Origin: Prostheceraeus crozeri
Lineage: Eukaryota > Platyhelminthes > Polycladida > Euryleptidae
Direction of reading: 5' to 3'
Length of the DNA stretch: 64,000 bases
Assembly (NCBI GenBank): GCA_907163375.1
Contig: CAJQUW010001979.1
Location: 886,099-950,098, forward strand
Below the pieces are notes generated by a model. That model had not been told where the DNA came from. It saw only the letters and a program-made list of their open reading frames with translations, and searched no databases. The position numbers and the translations under genes are program-made. Positions 1 through 11,397 of the stretch are shown piece by piece. Each line of letters begins with the position of its first letter. Positions within the stretch are counted from its first letter, which is position 1.

Positions 1-929
1 TATGTTATCATAATTATAATGGATATAGGAGATCGATATTCTCTAAGAAGTACAGGCACACATTTAGCAGCCATACAGTCGCAGAAACAAATAATGAAGG
101 TTGTGAAAAAGGTCAAGATAATTAATGAAAATAATTGAATATGCATTTTATTTTTGGAATTCTACGCAATATTATCAAGTTAGAAGTTAAAAAAACTGCT
201 TGCAGTGTTCAAATATACAATTTCTGTAGGTTGATCGCAGTGTTTCACTCATTAAATACGTGAAAGTATTGCACAAAGGAGTTCGACAGACAATAACTTC
301 AGACAACTTCTCTGCTTAGCAAAATAAGTCCGGATGAACCCGAACATCTGCAGCCATGTAGCTTAATTGCAGAAATGAAGACGACATGAAACAATATCAA
401 TTCAACGTAGCAAAGTGCGTCAAGGTAACAAACTTAAAAAGACAAGTTAACGACTCGTTAATTTTTGATATGCTAAATATAATTTATATCTCCTAAGATG
501 TCTAGAAATTTAAAAAACTAGAAGGACAAACAACGGTTCTCCACTCCTCATGTGGAATGAATTGGCGAGTAAGTCATTCTGTTCAAAATTATGGTTATCA
601 CTTATATATTGAAAAGATTCTATTTACGAGTCTGCCCATTCAGATGATTAGAGGCAGGTCTGTTTCCAATCAAAATATCAGATCTAGCTAGCACAGCGGG
701 ATTACTATATCTAAAATCTACCAGTTATGTGAGAGAAAAATTATAAAGTTATAGATCATGAGAAAAGAAAAAGTATAGTACTAAATCATGAGTGATTCAT
801 GATTAGCAGTGTGGATGTAGAATATATGTTACAGGATTCTATCTTAGCTTCTTGATTGGAAGTTTACATATCACCGCCATTCGCCAAAAAACAATAAATT
901 TCCCTACATCTAGTCTGTAGTGTGTCATA
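1..929. other. No recognisable feature
   Basis: AT-rich sequence. I see no open frame, terminal repeat, RNA gene or coding similarity that I can support. Confidence 0.5.
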
Positions 930-949
930 TTAGAGGAATTTCTCATAGT

Positions 950-1035
950 TAAGCTATATTTGAGGAATTTTTGAGGATTTGAGGAGTAAAAAACAAATTT
1001 GAGGAATCTGAGGAATTTGAGGAGTAATCACAGGC
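950..1035. repeat. Degenerate GAGGA-rich repeat, possible transposon end
   Basis: The motif TTTGAGGAATTTGAGGA recurs several times and runs into CACAGGCCTGG, which looks like a transposon terminus. A similar but weaker stretch of AGGAATTTGAGGAATTT lies near 49840. No partner end or target duplication was found, so the family is unknown. Confidence 0.3.
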
Positions 1036-1084
1036 CTGGATTTCTATCTTCCGCCGACTTAAGGAAAACTGCATTACGAATATA

Positions 1085-1215
1085 GAGGAGCCGTGCTTCA
1101 GGTTTTTAACCTAGAGAAAGCATTTGATTGCGTGCCGTAAGAAGCGCTATGATGAGCAATGAGGATGGCTGGTATTGAGGAAAGGATTGTTTGCACTGTT
1201 CAGGTCATGAATCGA
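1085..1215 (+). mobile_element. Short relic of a LINE reverse transcriptase
   Basis: Conceptual translation from 1102 gives FNLEKAFDCVP, two short gaps with stops, then AMRMAGIEERIVCTVQ. This closely follows the palm segment (FVDLEKAFDR through AMRLAGIEEWIVQ) of the LINE whose reverse transcriptase starts at 5294. It is the region around catalytic motif A, about 40 codons long and broken by stops. It is therefore a small, dead second copy of the same LINE lineage, with no recognisable remainder on either side. Confidence 0.7.
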
Positions 1216-1555
1216 TGCGCTAAAGGTCTGTTTACATGGTAGGTAAAATAGAGTTAGATGTTACCGTTTGGACATTTCAGTTACCTATACCTATGCAAAT
1301 TAGGGAATTTCGTAATGTGGCGATTATGCAAATGACAACAATTCGATTCGATTTGTTTAAATCCCGCGGATACCTATGAAGGGACGGGTCCAGTAGACCT
1401 CGGAGCCATATTTTCATAATTTGCATTTATATTGATATCAAAGGATCATGCGCATACAAAATCCTAATTTTTCACGATGATTTTGTGTTAGATGTTTCAA
1501 TTCAGTAAATCGTTTGAAGTAGAATGAAATCCGGTTTTAGCAGCTTAGTTTAATA

Positions 1556-1741
1556 TAATAACGAAATGAGAGCCAAAGCTGCTACGTAAGCTATTTTCTA
1601 TTATGTTTTATTCTACCCAATATTTCGGCTGTCACAGCACTTTTGCTCTCCTGAAGCTGATTGTGACAGCGAAATATTGGGTAAAATAGAATATAATAAA
1701 TAATAACATATGTTGTAACTTTGGCTCTTATTTCATTATTA
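1556..1741. mobile_element. Foldback MITE
   Basis: The outer 23 bases (1556-1578 and 1719-1741) are inverted copies with two mismatches. The inner arms around AATATTTCG and CTGTCACA pair again, so almost the whole 186 bp folds into one hairpin with a loop near CTCTCCTGAAG. It has no coding capacity. A clean target duplication is not obvious because the flanks are AT-rich. It is probably a non-autonomous DNA transposon of unknown superfamily. Confidence 0.65.
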
Positions 1742-2961
1742 GAGTTAATTATTGTTCAATGTTCAATTACTAGACGTATGGTAGATAGCCAACGAGATCC
1801 ACTGAATCTTTCCTTTCCCTTAAAGAGCGTGTAGAAATTGTCTTCAAAATGATATAATTAATCTTCCGTCACATGCTGAATGATTTTCTGCATTTATATA
1901 TGTCAGTAAGTAACTTTGACATCTGTAGATTATCTAGGTTAGTATTTATTCCAATGAAAACAAATTTAATGATACAACTGAGCGTATAAAATCATGTGCA
2001 TGATTTCGTCATGCTAAAATCAATTATCCAAAAATGTTCATGACAGAAAGTGTGGCAATTACAAAAAGTACTAAAAAGGTATTCTTACAATAGTGAAAAC
2101 TAAATGATATGACAGACTGACTTAAGCACTCAGAAACAGCAATATAGGATAACAAAATTTTACTAATCAGAGTTAGACATCTATAAAAAATCTAAAAAAG
2201 TCGACCACGCTCATTCGCCAGATGGAGTTTCAAAGTTGGGTAGCCTGTGTATGACTAAGACGTAACAAATTACAAAACCAGTAAAATACCAAAAAGATCT
2301 TGTGAAAAGGGGAACAATATAGCAACATATCTAAAATATACGAAAATAAGAGGAAAATAAGTACTATTGCCGGCAACAGGTGATTTCTCATGGATACCAA
2401 TGCTCCGCAGCCGCTCCTTTAAAACTGTAATTAGGCTAGAAGTGTAATTTAAACAATTAATTAAACAGTCGTTGATGTTGAAGTTCTGATCTGATGACAT
2501 ACAACTTACATTTAAAAATCCTGACCTAATATAGCAGGAACACAATCTACTCGTACTATCTTAAATATCTCAGCCTCCTTTTTAAAAAAACCACCAAAAT
2601 TCCTATTCAAAAACCCAAAATGGTTTTTTAAATATACCAACCGTGATACACGTAGTTGCACTTTGATAGAAATTCAACCATCTATTGTTTATAAACATAC
2701 GCGTATGTCTGTTGAGTAGGAAGACCGCAAACGCGATCCTGCTGCTTTAGCAATTAATTGATCGCGCGTGACTGATTGGCCTATATATAAACTCGACATA
2801 AATAAATGCTCAATATAAAAGTTATCAATATATTCATGGCTCTCCGGCAAGAAATAAATTGATTGTTAACCAAATCTTCACTGAAGTTAGTGATAACCTT
2901 GAAATCTAGGATGTTTTGAGAAAAAAATGACTGTAATTTTTGAGTCCGATGGAGGTTGACA
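1742..2961. other. No recognisable feature
   Basis: The longest frames here are under 100 codons and show no motif. I see nothing I can support. Confidence 0.4.
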
Positions 2962-4275
2962 TACGAGGGGTGATTGATAAGTTCGCGGCCTGACATAGGA
3001 AGTTTAAAGCCAGGCCATTATGCAAATGTGGATTGATACAATGGAATGTGCTGACGGCGCATGACGAGTGATCAGTCGATCCGGAGAACTGTTGGTAAAC
3101 CACAGCTACTTAACTTCAGTTACTAACTTATCAGTCAGTTAGTCAGATAAGTGTTGCGTAAGATGGATCACGTTTCAAATCGAGTTGTCATTCGTTATCT
3201 CGGCTTGAAAGGACTCACACCAAAGGAGATTCATGATGATATGGTTGGAACACTTGGTGAGAAAGCTCCGTCCTACACCACAGTCAAGAAGTGGGCTTCA
3301 GAATTCAAGCAAGGAAGAGAGAGCTTGGAAGATGATCCCCATTGTGGAAGACCAGTGACAGTGAGCACAGAAGATTTGATCGATCATGTTCAAAAGATTA
3401 TTCTTGATGATCGCCGTACAACCGAGCGAAAGATTGCCTTCGAACGGAAGATTTCACAAGAGCGTGTCCATAACATCATCCATCATGAACTTGGCATGAA
3501 GAAAGTTTCCGCTCGATGGGTGCTACGACTCCTCACACCAGAGAACAAACGAGCCCGCTTTCTCATCTCAAGGGACAACCTGGCGCTGTTCGTAAGAGAT
3601 CCTGAAAATTTCATGGACCGGTTCATTACGATGGATGAGACTTGGGTTCACCACTATCAGCCAGAGTCGAAAGAACAATCGAAACAATGGAAGCACCCAG
3701 GATCACCAACTCCGCGGAAAGCCAAGGTCACCAGGTCCGCGGGAAAGGTCATGGCCTCCATTTTTTGGGATTCGAAGGAGTTTTGTTGTTGGACTTCCTG
3801 GAGACTGGTCGGACAATTACTCGCCGCTCATTTGTTGCAGCAGTTACGAGTGCAGATCAAGATCAAGCGGAGAGGGAAGCTCACGAAAGGCGTGCTCTTC
3901 CATCAAGACAATGCGCCTGCTCACACCTCCGCTACCGCCATGTCTGCCATCCAAGGTTGTGGGTTTGACATCATTTCCCATCCACCCTATTCTCCTGATC
4001 TGGCACCATCGGACTTTCATCTCTTCCCAAAAATGAAATTGGAGCTCAGTGGTCAGCACTTCGCATCCAACAGTGACGTCATGGAGGCCGTTGAGGAGTA
4101 TCTGGACTCCAAAGACTCACACTTCTATGAGCAAGGGATCCGCGCATTCCAGCATCGACCGTTTGGGCTAAGTGCGTTGATTGTAGGGACGATTATGTCG
4201 AAAAATAAATATGTATCTTATGCGAAATATGCTTTTTTCTATATCGGACCGCGAACTTTTCAATCACCCCTCGTA
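2962..4275 (+). mobile_element. Mariner transposon, complete ends
   Basis: A 1310-bp Tc1/mariner element (2964-4273) is bounded by TA on both sides (2962-2963 and 4274-4275), the usual target duplication of this superfamily. The terminal inverted repeats start CGAGGGGTGATTGATAAGTT on the left and match the right end over about 27 bases with two mismatches. A single transposase gene lies inside. The ends look intact, but the transposase frame is shifted, so the copy is probably immobile by itself. Similarity of the two ends suggests a fairly recent insertion. Confidence 0.92.
3163..4208 (+). pseudogene. Mariner transposase, frameshifted
   Basis: About 348 codons, the usual mariner length. The likely start is the ATG at 3163 (MDHVSNR), after 5' untranslated sequence; the open frame reaches back to a GTG but mariners start at ATG. 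The N-terminal half is the paired helix-turn-helix DNA-binding region. The catalytic core shows MDETWVHHY (first Asp), HQDNAPAH (second Asp) and YSPDLAPSD (third Asp) with 34 residues between the last two, i.e. DD34D. After IFWDSK the family sequence GVLLLDFLETGRTIT continues in another frame (about 3775-3825), then the first frame resumes. Near 4158 a further shift is needed to reach the family C-terminus CVDCRDDYVEK and its stop at 4206. The gene is thus inactivated by at least three frame changes. Confidence 0.9.
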
Positions 4276-5050
4276 TCTAGTTCAAAAATATTGAACATGT
4301 GTAATGGTTCTGCAACGTCAAATTCATCTGTTTCAATAAAATAAAACATCTGACTTTAATTGTGCAGCAAACATCGTGAAACCGCTTCCTTATACATCGT
4401 AACATTTAGCCATAAGATATTGGCTATTATTTATTATCATTGCTTTGCTTAAACTTTCCTGATGTTTTAACAACAATTTAAACTTGGAATCTGTAAAAGT
4501 GTCCACTGGACCCCACCCCCTCTCAAAACTCAGAGGAAACGAAAAAGCCCAGGGCTCTGAGCGTTAAGTAATCTTCAACGCTTGTCTATGCAACTATGTA
4601 TACTCGATGAAAGTTATAGGAGATTTTTGTCAATAATTGAACCAGGATTGATATTTCTTTCTTTTCAAATAGTGGAAACTTTAAATTAGTAGTCAGTTCT
4701 CATATACAAGTGAATGACAAAATGTCAAACAAATTAGTGATATCGGCCTGCAAGGACTCTTTAGTGCGGCTTGGAATGACCTAAACTTTCTAAAAATATC
4801 TAGAATGGCTATACAAGTGAAATGTAATAGCAAAAATGAAGTGCTTCATCGGACACTAATCATTTCCTATTATAATGCGGCACGTAGGCTTTTTTGTGCC
4901 AATTTTTTTGGTATCGAGAGAGCTTACGGGCGAAACGTCCGCCGCATTATAAGTAGAGTTGTGACCGGTCCGGAATTTTCGAGGTACTGGACCGACCGAG
5001 CTTATCGATAAAGTATGTAAACAGTCAGCAAAATTTGGGAGACTTTGGTT
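4276..5050. other. Spacer with a small hairpin
   Basis: No gene is recognised. An 11-bp inverted repeat (TATAATGCGGC at 4870-4880, matched at 4941-4951) flanks about 60 bases. It may be a fragment of a small DNA element, but no ends or target duplication are visible. Confidence 0.4.
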
Positions 5051-5293
5051 TCGTCCTTAAAGAGTGTGAGTGAAACAACATGTGGCTATTCGAAAGCGGG
5101 TCCGGTCAAGCGTAGAGAGACGTAGTGGTGGAATGAGGAGGTTGACGCAGCTATAAAGCGTAAGCGGAAACTCTGGAAAGAGTGGCAGAGGGGAGGCGAC
5201 AAAGAGGCCTATCAAGCTGCGAAGCGTGATGCCAAGTCCACTGTCTACTTCGCTAAAAAGAGAGCTCACGAAGAGAAGTTCACCAATCTTGAT

Positions 5294-7040
5294 GTGTTTG
5301 ACAAGAAAAATCACATATTTAAAATCGCCCGGAAAATGAAGGTCGAAAACGCGGACGTCATAGGTGAAAAGTGCATCAGACGTGATGATGGGTGTCTGGC
5401 TTTTTCAGACGAAGATAAGGTTGAAGCCTGGAGATCACATTATCAAAAGCTGCTCAATATTGAGTTTCCCTGGGATCCGTCCACCCTGAGTGAAGTGTAC
5501 CCGAAAGTCGGCCCGGCTCCTTTCATAACTTTTGATATGGTAGAGCGGGCAGCTAGGAAAATGAAAGATGGCAAGGTTGCTGGTCCTTCAGGTATCGTTG
5601 TGGAAATGGTACGTGAGGGTGATGCTGTGGTCACAGACTGCATTGTGAAGCTCTGCAATGCCATAATCAGAGAGCAGAAGGTGCCCGAGGAGTGGAGCAA
5701 GTCAACCATCATCAGCTGCTATAAAGGCAAAGGAGACGCCCTTGAAAGAACAAATTACAGAGACCTAAAACTCCAAGATCACATCATGAAGGTTATGGAA
5801 AGCGGGGTAGAGCCCCTCATCAGACAGCAAGTCGACATCGATTCGATGCAGTTTGGCTTCATCCCCGGTCGTGGAACATCGGACGCAATATTCACCTTGC
5901 GCCAGATTCAAGAAAAGTTCCTTGCAAAGAAAAAAGACGTTCACTTCATGTTCGTTGACCTTGAAAAGGCGTTTGACCGCATACCAAGGAGGGTCCTATG
6001 GTGGGCTATGCGTTTGGCTGGCATCGAAGAGTGGATTGTTCAAGTCGTCCAAGCAATGTACATGAACTCGACGTCCAACATTCGCATCAATGGGTGTTAC
6101 AACAGCAGTTTCGATGTCACAGTGGGAGTACACCAGGGTTCAGTACTCAGTCCACTCCTTTTTATAATCGTTATGGAGGCGCTATCTTGCAACTTTCGAC
6201 ATGGTTGCCCATGGGAAATCCTGTACGCGGATGACCTGGTTCTCGTTGCGGATAGCCTTGTGGATTTGGAGTCGCGTTTCGCCATGTGGAAAGACAGCCT
6301 TGAATCTCGTGGGCTTCGTGTAAATGTGAGGAAGACCAAAGTTATGCACAGCATCTACCAGGACAGCAGAGCTCCAAAACCTGTCGGTAAATTTCCATGC
6401 GGCGTCTGTAGACAGGGTGTAGAACGCAATTCTATCTTGTGCTCCTGTTGCAAGCACTGGGTACATCACAAGTGCTCGGGGATCCGTGGACGGCTTAAAG
6501 ATGACCCCAACTATAAGTGCAAAGTGTGCCGAGGCGAAATTGCTAATCTCGCACAAACGATTCCTACCAATGTGAAAGTCAACGACGAGGAGTATGAAGT
6601 TGTTCAAGCTTGCTGTTACCTTGGTGACATGATCGGGCAGTCAGGTGGTTGTAAGGATGGAGTGGTGATGAGAGTGCGTTCCTCTTGGAAAAGTTTCCGA
6701 GAGTTTCTCCCCATCCTTACCGACGAAGGTATTCCCTTCAGAACGCGTGGGTACGTGTACAACATGTGTGTCCGCAGCATACTGCTCTACGCCAGCGAAA
6801 CTTGGCCACTCACCAGTGAGGATGTTGATCGCTTCAACACAAAGGACAATGCAATGGTGAGGTGGATATCTTCAAAGCGACTTGCCGACCGCGTTCCCAT
6901 GGACTCTCTGCGCGTGAGGCTCGGCATTCGCAGAATTGAAGATGTGATACGTACAAGAAGACTGCGCTGGTATGGTCACGTTCAGCGAATGGATGACAAC
7001 TCGTGGCCTAAGAAAATCCTGTCCCTTGAGGTTCCTGGAC
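5294..7040 (+). pseudogene. LINE reverse transcriptase with PHD-like finger, 5' part
   Basis: RT motifs are clear: FGFIPGRGTSDAIF near residue 190, motif A FVDLEKAFDR near 220, HQGSVLSPLLF near 278, and motif C YADDLVLVAD near 308. After the RT domain, residues 369-412 carry CGVC, CSCC, HWVHHKCSG and CKVC, a PHD/RING-like zinc-binding pattern. The C-terminal part has YLGDM, LLYASETWPLT and RLRWYGHVQRMDD, typical of this LINE group. Codons upstream of 5294 continue the family (WWNEEVDAAIKRKRK near 5130), but a TAG precedes WWNEE. Reading is open to the hAT insertion at 7041; the last coding piece lies beyond it. The copy is dead. Confidence 0.88.
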
Positions 7041-7339
7041 CAGGGTTGCCAAACTCGGCCAGAAAAAAATCCGGACGCTCTAATGTTATATCATCAGAGT
7101 AAATATAAACATTAATTGCCTTCTATACTTAACTGTGAATAGAAAATAATCATTATGCGTAAGATTGTCATCAATATCATGCGTATCTCTTTTCCTCGTC
7201 ATTCATAAATGACAGGTGATTTTGAATGAAAAATCGCAGCTTTTATGAACCCGCAATATATTCAATTAACAAATACATCAATAAATCTCAGAAGCCTTGA
7301 GAATATTTCACAAATCCTTTTAACAAATATAGGTAGTAC

Positions 7340-7725
7340 AAAGCTATATAAAAATTGATCAGCGCGTCTATGATTTCGTTAAATGATTGAATCAACAAAT
7401 CTATAAAATATACATTAGTGCGCCTATGATTGTGTTAAGAATCAACAAATCTATAAAGAATACAGCGGTGTATCTATGACTGCCAGAAAAATAAATCTTT
7501 ATAAAAGTACATCAGTGCGCCTATGATTGCGGTACCAGAAAAACAAATCTATATACAAATACATCAGTGCGCCTATGATTGTGCTACCAGAAAAACAAAT
7601 CTATATACAAATACATCAGTGCGCATATGGTTGGGTTATGAATCAACAAATCTATAAAGAATACAACGTTGCATCTGTGATTGCGTTACCAGAAAACAAG
7701 TCTATATAATAATACATCACTGATA
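7340..7725. repeat. 52-bp tandem repeat inside the hAT element
   Basis: The unit contains ACATCAGTGCGCCTATGATT followed by CCAGAAAAACAAATC. Copies beginning at 7509, 7561 and 7613 are exactly 52 bp apart. More diverged copies extend about 150 bp to the left and 100 bp to the right, giving roughly seven units. It is non-coding, lying between the transposase 3' end and the left terminus of the element. Confidence 0.8.
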
Positions 7726-7948
7726 GACAAATGATCACTATCAAAAACACGTCAAGTATAAACAATCTAGCTCACTGAAATCTGTCCATAAAAACAATCC
7801 GATAAAAAATTCTTCTTTGGCAAAAACAATTCTTTAAACAGTCTAAAAATTTACGTTCATGATTCTTCATCATCACTAGCACTATCGTGCTCATATGATT
7901 GGAAGTATCGCCGGGATGAGCTTCGAGCTAAGTCGATGAGGGACTGAG

Positions 7949-9444
7949 TTACTGAAAAGTGTTGTAATCCATCGATTTTTTCAAGTGAGATCGCACTCGC
8001 CGGATACCGTTCAGAGTTTCGGGTTGGAGACGATTTCTCTCCTTTGTGACTACAGCTGCATTTACACTAAATCCTCTTTCCTCAGCAGCATTGTGTGGCT
8101 GAATACAAAGCAATGGCTGCACAAGATATTTGTGCTTTTCGAATATCTTGCTCCAATAATCATCTAGCCGCTCTTCTTTGAGTGACTGAATATCATTGTT
8201 GATTGCCAGCTGTTTCCATTCCTCGATTAATGGTTGCATGTCATCAACTTTTATTGTGGGAATGAGACCTGCAAGAAACGTCAAGTTATTCAATTTTGTT
8301 GTCTTCTCCTTATCCGACTGAAACGTGCGGTTTTGTGGACACAGCAATGTCAACTTTCGCCACAAACGCATGTGTTCTTTTTGATCAAGTTTGAGAAGTA
8401 TGGCTGCGTGGAAAACCTCCAAATAAAAAGCCTTCGCTTCGAGTCTGAAATGGGTCATTTCGGCAGACTGCAAATTTTTCAGACATAAACGTTCGGTTCG
8501 GTGGCCAATTTCAACGTCTGATGAGTGATTTTCAGGAGACGTGCTTGATGTTGAAATCTTCGACACGACGATGTCTTCACAGACAGAAGGCAGCAAAAAT
8601 CGACCGCCTAGAGAAGCCATCATACCACAAATTCTATACACATACTCCGGCCCAATGGGATCGTCTCTCTGTAAAAATAATTGCATTTCTTGAAATAGGG
8701 GAAGTGCTTCCGATAGAAAAAGGAGGTAGATGTCTGTCTTCTTTGATGCAAATGCGCTGCGAAGTCGCTCATACCGATCATTCTTTGCCAAATCTGCCAA
8801 TCCTTTTTTGGGCAAATAGTGGACGAAATAGGTTCGAAGCGCATCAAGGAGCGTGAGAACTCGATTCACAAAATGAAGTAAGGTAAAAACCTCGTCCCAC
8901 TATCAATTAGTTTTAAGTTCGGTAAATCCAGCTCGTCTCGCAGAGCAGCGAATTCTTCGGATCTGAGAGCTTGCCCTTTGAAGAAATACTTCATGTCGAG
9001 TGCAAATTGAAGCACATTGAATTTCAGTTTACCCATAGCTTTTTCCACGCAGTTATGCAATGTATGTAGCTTGTAAGAACCAAAGTCTATAACATCCAGA
9101 TTAGAAGATGTGAACAGTTTTATGAAGGCTGTCATAACATGCGGCCCGTCGCGGTTAATGGCAAGTACGTTTTTGGCTGAGATGTTCACGGTTTTCAGAA
9201 AATTCATTACTTCAGCATGAATTATCTCAGCACTACAAAGTTTGGGTGGCGCTCGGTTTCCTGTAAGAGCCTCAATCACATCTTTCCGGTCTATTTTCAT
9301 GTAAATCGAGGTCAGGAATTCTACACGGATTCTTTGCTGATTGGAGCACCAGAAAATAGCAATCAAATCGAGCTGCTTGTACCCAGATGAATTGTTCGTC
9401 TCATCTAGGCAAAATGTGAAAAAACATGCAAATCCGAGCTTCAT
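7949..9444 (-). pseudogene. hAT-family transposase, two frames
   Basis: Two overlapping minus-strand frames (9444-8866 and 8869-7949) together cover about 500 codons. The first holds the RNase H-like start: LDETNNSSGYKQLDLI with a candidate catalytic Asp, then NRDGPHVMTAFIKLF and YKLHTLHNCVEKAM. The second holds the long insertion region and the hAT C-terminal dimerisation signature PHNAAEERGFSVNAAVVTKE followed by LNGIRRVRSHLKK. A frame change near 8866-8869 separates them. The BED finger expected at the N-terminus is not seen. It is probably inactive. Confidence 0.8.
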
Positions 9445-9734
9445 TGTTCTGCCCGCGCTGACTCTGAAGAACAGTTACGGTAGAATGAATTCTTCTATAC
9501 AATACAATTTGCAAACACATTGACAAGTCAAAATATATTTGTGCACATCCAAGAAGTAAACTGTTATGACAACAGCATAGTGCTTTTACAAAATTACCCA
9601 AATTGGACCCTAGTAGTCTGTGAAAAAAGCAGTTTTCAAAAATGATACGGATGAATCAGCTTTAGTCCAAAGCAAGTAGTTGAATGATTTTAAACGGGTA
9701 AAGAAATAACTGACGAACATTAGTATGGATTCGA

Positions 9735-9858
9735 TAAAAATCCGGATATTTGATGGTTTTGACAAAAAATCCGGACATCAGCAGATTCTGTCAACAAATC
9801 CGGACAAAATCAGGACAATCCGGACGTCCGGATAAAATCCGGACGTATGGCAACCCTG
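9735..9858. repeat. Subterminal TCCGGAC repeats of the hAT element
   Basis: ATCCGGA or TCCGGAC occurs about seven times in the last 125 bases and at least once just inside the left end (near 7070). Clustered short subterminal repeats are the usual transposase binding sites in hAT elements; that role is inferred here. Confidence 0.6.
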
Positions 9859-10056
9859 CTGGACCTAACCCACGAGGTCGACACAAGAAGAGATGGCTTG
9901 ACAACATCAAGGAGGATATGCGAAAGCTTGATCTTCTCAACATCAGCCCACAAGATCGAAATCGTGGAGAAATGCCATCAAGATGGACCAACATTCGACG
10001 GCGTCCAACCATCGCAATACGGCGAAAAGAAGACGTTAAACGTGGAGTGAGTGAGT
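9859..10056 (+). pseudogene. LINE C-terminus beyond the hAT insertion
   Basis: From 9865 the frame reads PNPRGRHKKRWLDNIKEDM, then LNISPQDRNRGEMPSRWTNI, the conserved C-terminal tail that follows GHVQRMDD in this LINE group. It continues the frame interrupted at 7040. The element then ends with a GAGTGAGTGAG tail at 10045-10055. Confidence 0.85.
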
Positions 10057-11397
10057 ATGTAGTTATAAATAGCTATTGTTGATATACATGTATATATAGG
10101 CTAATATATGACTACCACACCAATTGATATCATCTACTATTGTGTAGGCCCTATGTTGCAGCAGAGATGGAAACCGGCCCGATCCGGTGGCCGGTAAAGC
10201 TGCCGAGAGCCTCGGGCCAGTCCGGCGGCAACCTGCACACAGGTAACCGAATGCAGGAATGCCACAATCCCATACCAATAGCAACTCCCTGTATGCTGAG
10301 CGAAGCTATTTAACCATTCAAAGTTATCAATCAAGATAGGACTATAAGAAATCCAATCAAACTAATTTAGGTCTTACTACTGCTAGCATATGTCTATGGA
10401 CAAATTCTCTATAAGGAATAATTTTATCACTTACACTAGGCCTAGTAAAATACCAAGCGCATCCCTCAGATGAGACGGCAGTAATGAGGGACTCGTTGCG
10501 AATGCGGAATAACTGAGGTCTTTTTTATTCTCCGCAAATTTATGTAAGCTTATACCTAGTAATAAGCATGCGGTACGATTAGCCTACCTTACCATAACGG
10601 TTTAGATACATGTATGTTAGTATCTGGTCGATTAATTGAATTAAGCATGCTACATGTGTTTGGCATCATCCTCACTTTCCCCATATGTAGACAGACATGC
10701 CATTGATTTGTGTCCAAACTCCAATTTACGGTTTTTTTACTTATGTAACGAAGTAAATTTAATGAGCAAAGAACATGAATATTGAATAGCAAGTATTTAA
10801 AAGATTTTCAGTTACTTTAGTACATCAGTCAATACAAAAGTACATGCATCTCTTATTTGTTACACAATCAACAGAAATCTATTATAAACTACATGTGATA
10901 TGAACAATTCAAATTTACATACCTGATAGTGTATTTTGTGGAATTTGAAAAGCTTTAGTTGAGCTACGATTATTAAATTTCATTGTTTTATAAATTTTCA
11001 ATTCAACCAAATTGAACTGATAATGAAAGACTCGAATGCTAGTGCAATTTCTCAAATAAGGCGGCAACGGAATTACACCGGTATACCGGCGATCGGTTAC
11101 ATCTTATGTGCATTCTGAATTTATTAAACTAGTTTGGGCTATTCCGAGCCGCACTGATGATCTATAGGACGAAGCGCAGCGTCCAAGGCTGCTAAAAAAA
11201 TTTAAGCTTAATTGTTCAAGTCTGATGACATCTTTCTATTCTATGCCCAGGTGAACTGGCACTCGGCAATCTTTATGATTCCCTTTATATGGTTATTAAC
11301 AGCACATGTGAAGCTTAACTGGAAACTTGCTACATTCATTCGAATCTCAATTACAAACTGCATTTCTGAACACTGAACATATATTTTTTGCTCTCAC
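10057..11397. other. Spacer with one GC-rich patch
   Basis: Mostly AT-rich with no gene recognised. About 10155-10250 is distinctly GC-rich (GGCCCGATCCGGTGGCCGG and similar). The frames across it show no motif. It could be an old element fragment. Confidence 0.4.

Larger units (their letters stand above)
7041..9858 (-). mobile_element. hAT DNA transposon inserted in the LINE
   Basis: The 2818-bp element begins CAGGGTTGCCA and ends TGGCAACCCTG, an 11-base inverted terminal repeat. CTGGAC occurs on both sides (7035-7040 and 9859-9864). Removing the element and one CTGGAC restores the LINE reading frame. This 6-bp duplication is shorter than the usual 8 bp of hAT elements. Near both ends the motif ATCCGGAC recurs, probably as transposase binding sites. 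The element carries a decayed transposase on the minus strand and a 52-bp tandem repeat. Confidence 0.88.
5055..10056 (+). mobile_element. LINE, 5'-truncated, split by a hAT insertion
   Basis: A non-LTR retrotransposon whose reverse transcriptase reads from about 5055. At 7040 it is interrupted by the hAT element 7041-9858 and resumes at 9859 in the matching frame (EVPGP then NPRGRHKKRW). It ends near 10045-10055 in GAGTGAGTGAG, a short simple-repeat tail of the kind seen on many LINEs. The 5' part (endonuclease) is missing. The clade is uncertain: an RTE-like LINE group found in many marine invertebrates fits, with a PHD-like zinc finger after the RT domain. Confidence 0.85.

Noticed and set aside
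2270-2545. 91-codon minus-strand frame
   Set aside because: Leu/Phe/Ser-rich translation typical of AT-rich DNA, no motif, no partner frame.
1381-4520. Similar words GGGTCCAGTAGACC near 1385 and GTCCACTGGACCCC near 4500 as a possible inverted pair
   Set aside because: The match is short and broken, and no element boundaries or duplications accompany it.
7340-7725. Tandem array considered as a CRISPR array
   Set aside because: Units are contiguous with no unique spacers, and this is a eukaryotic transposon interior.
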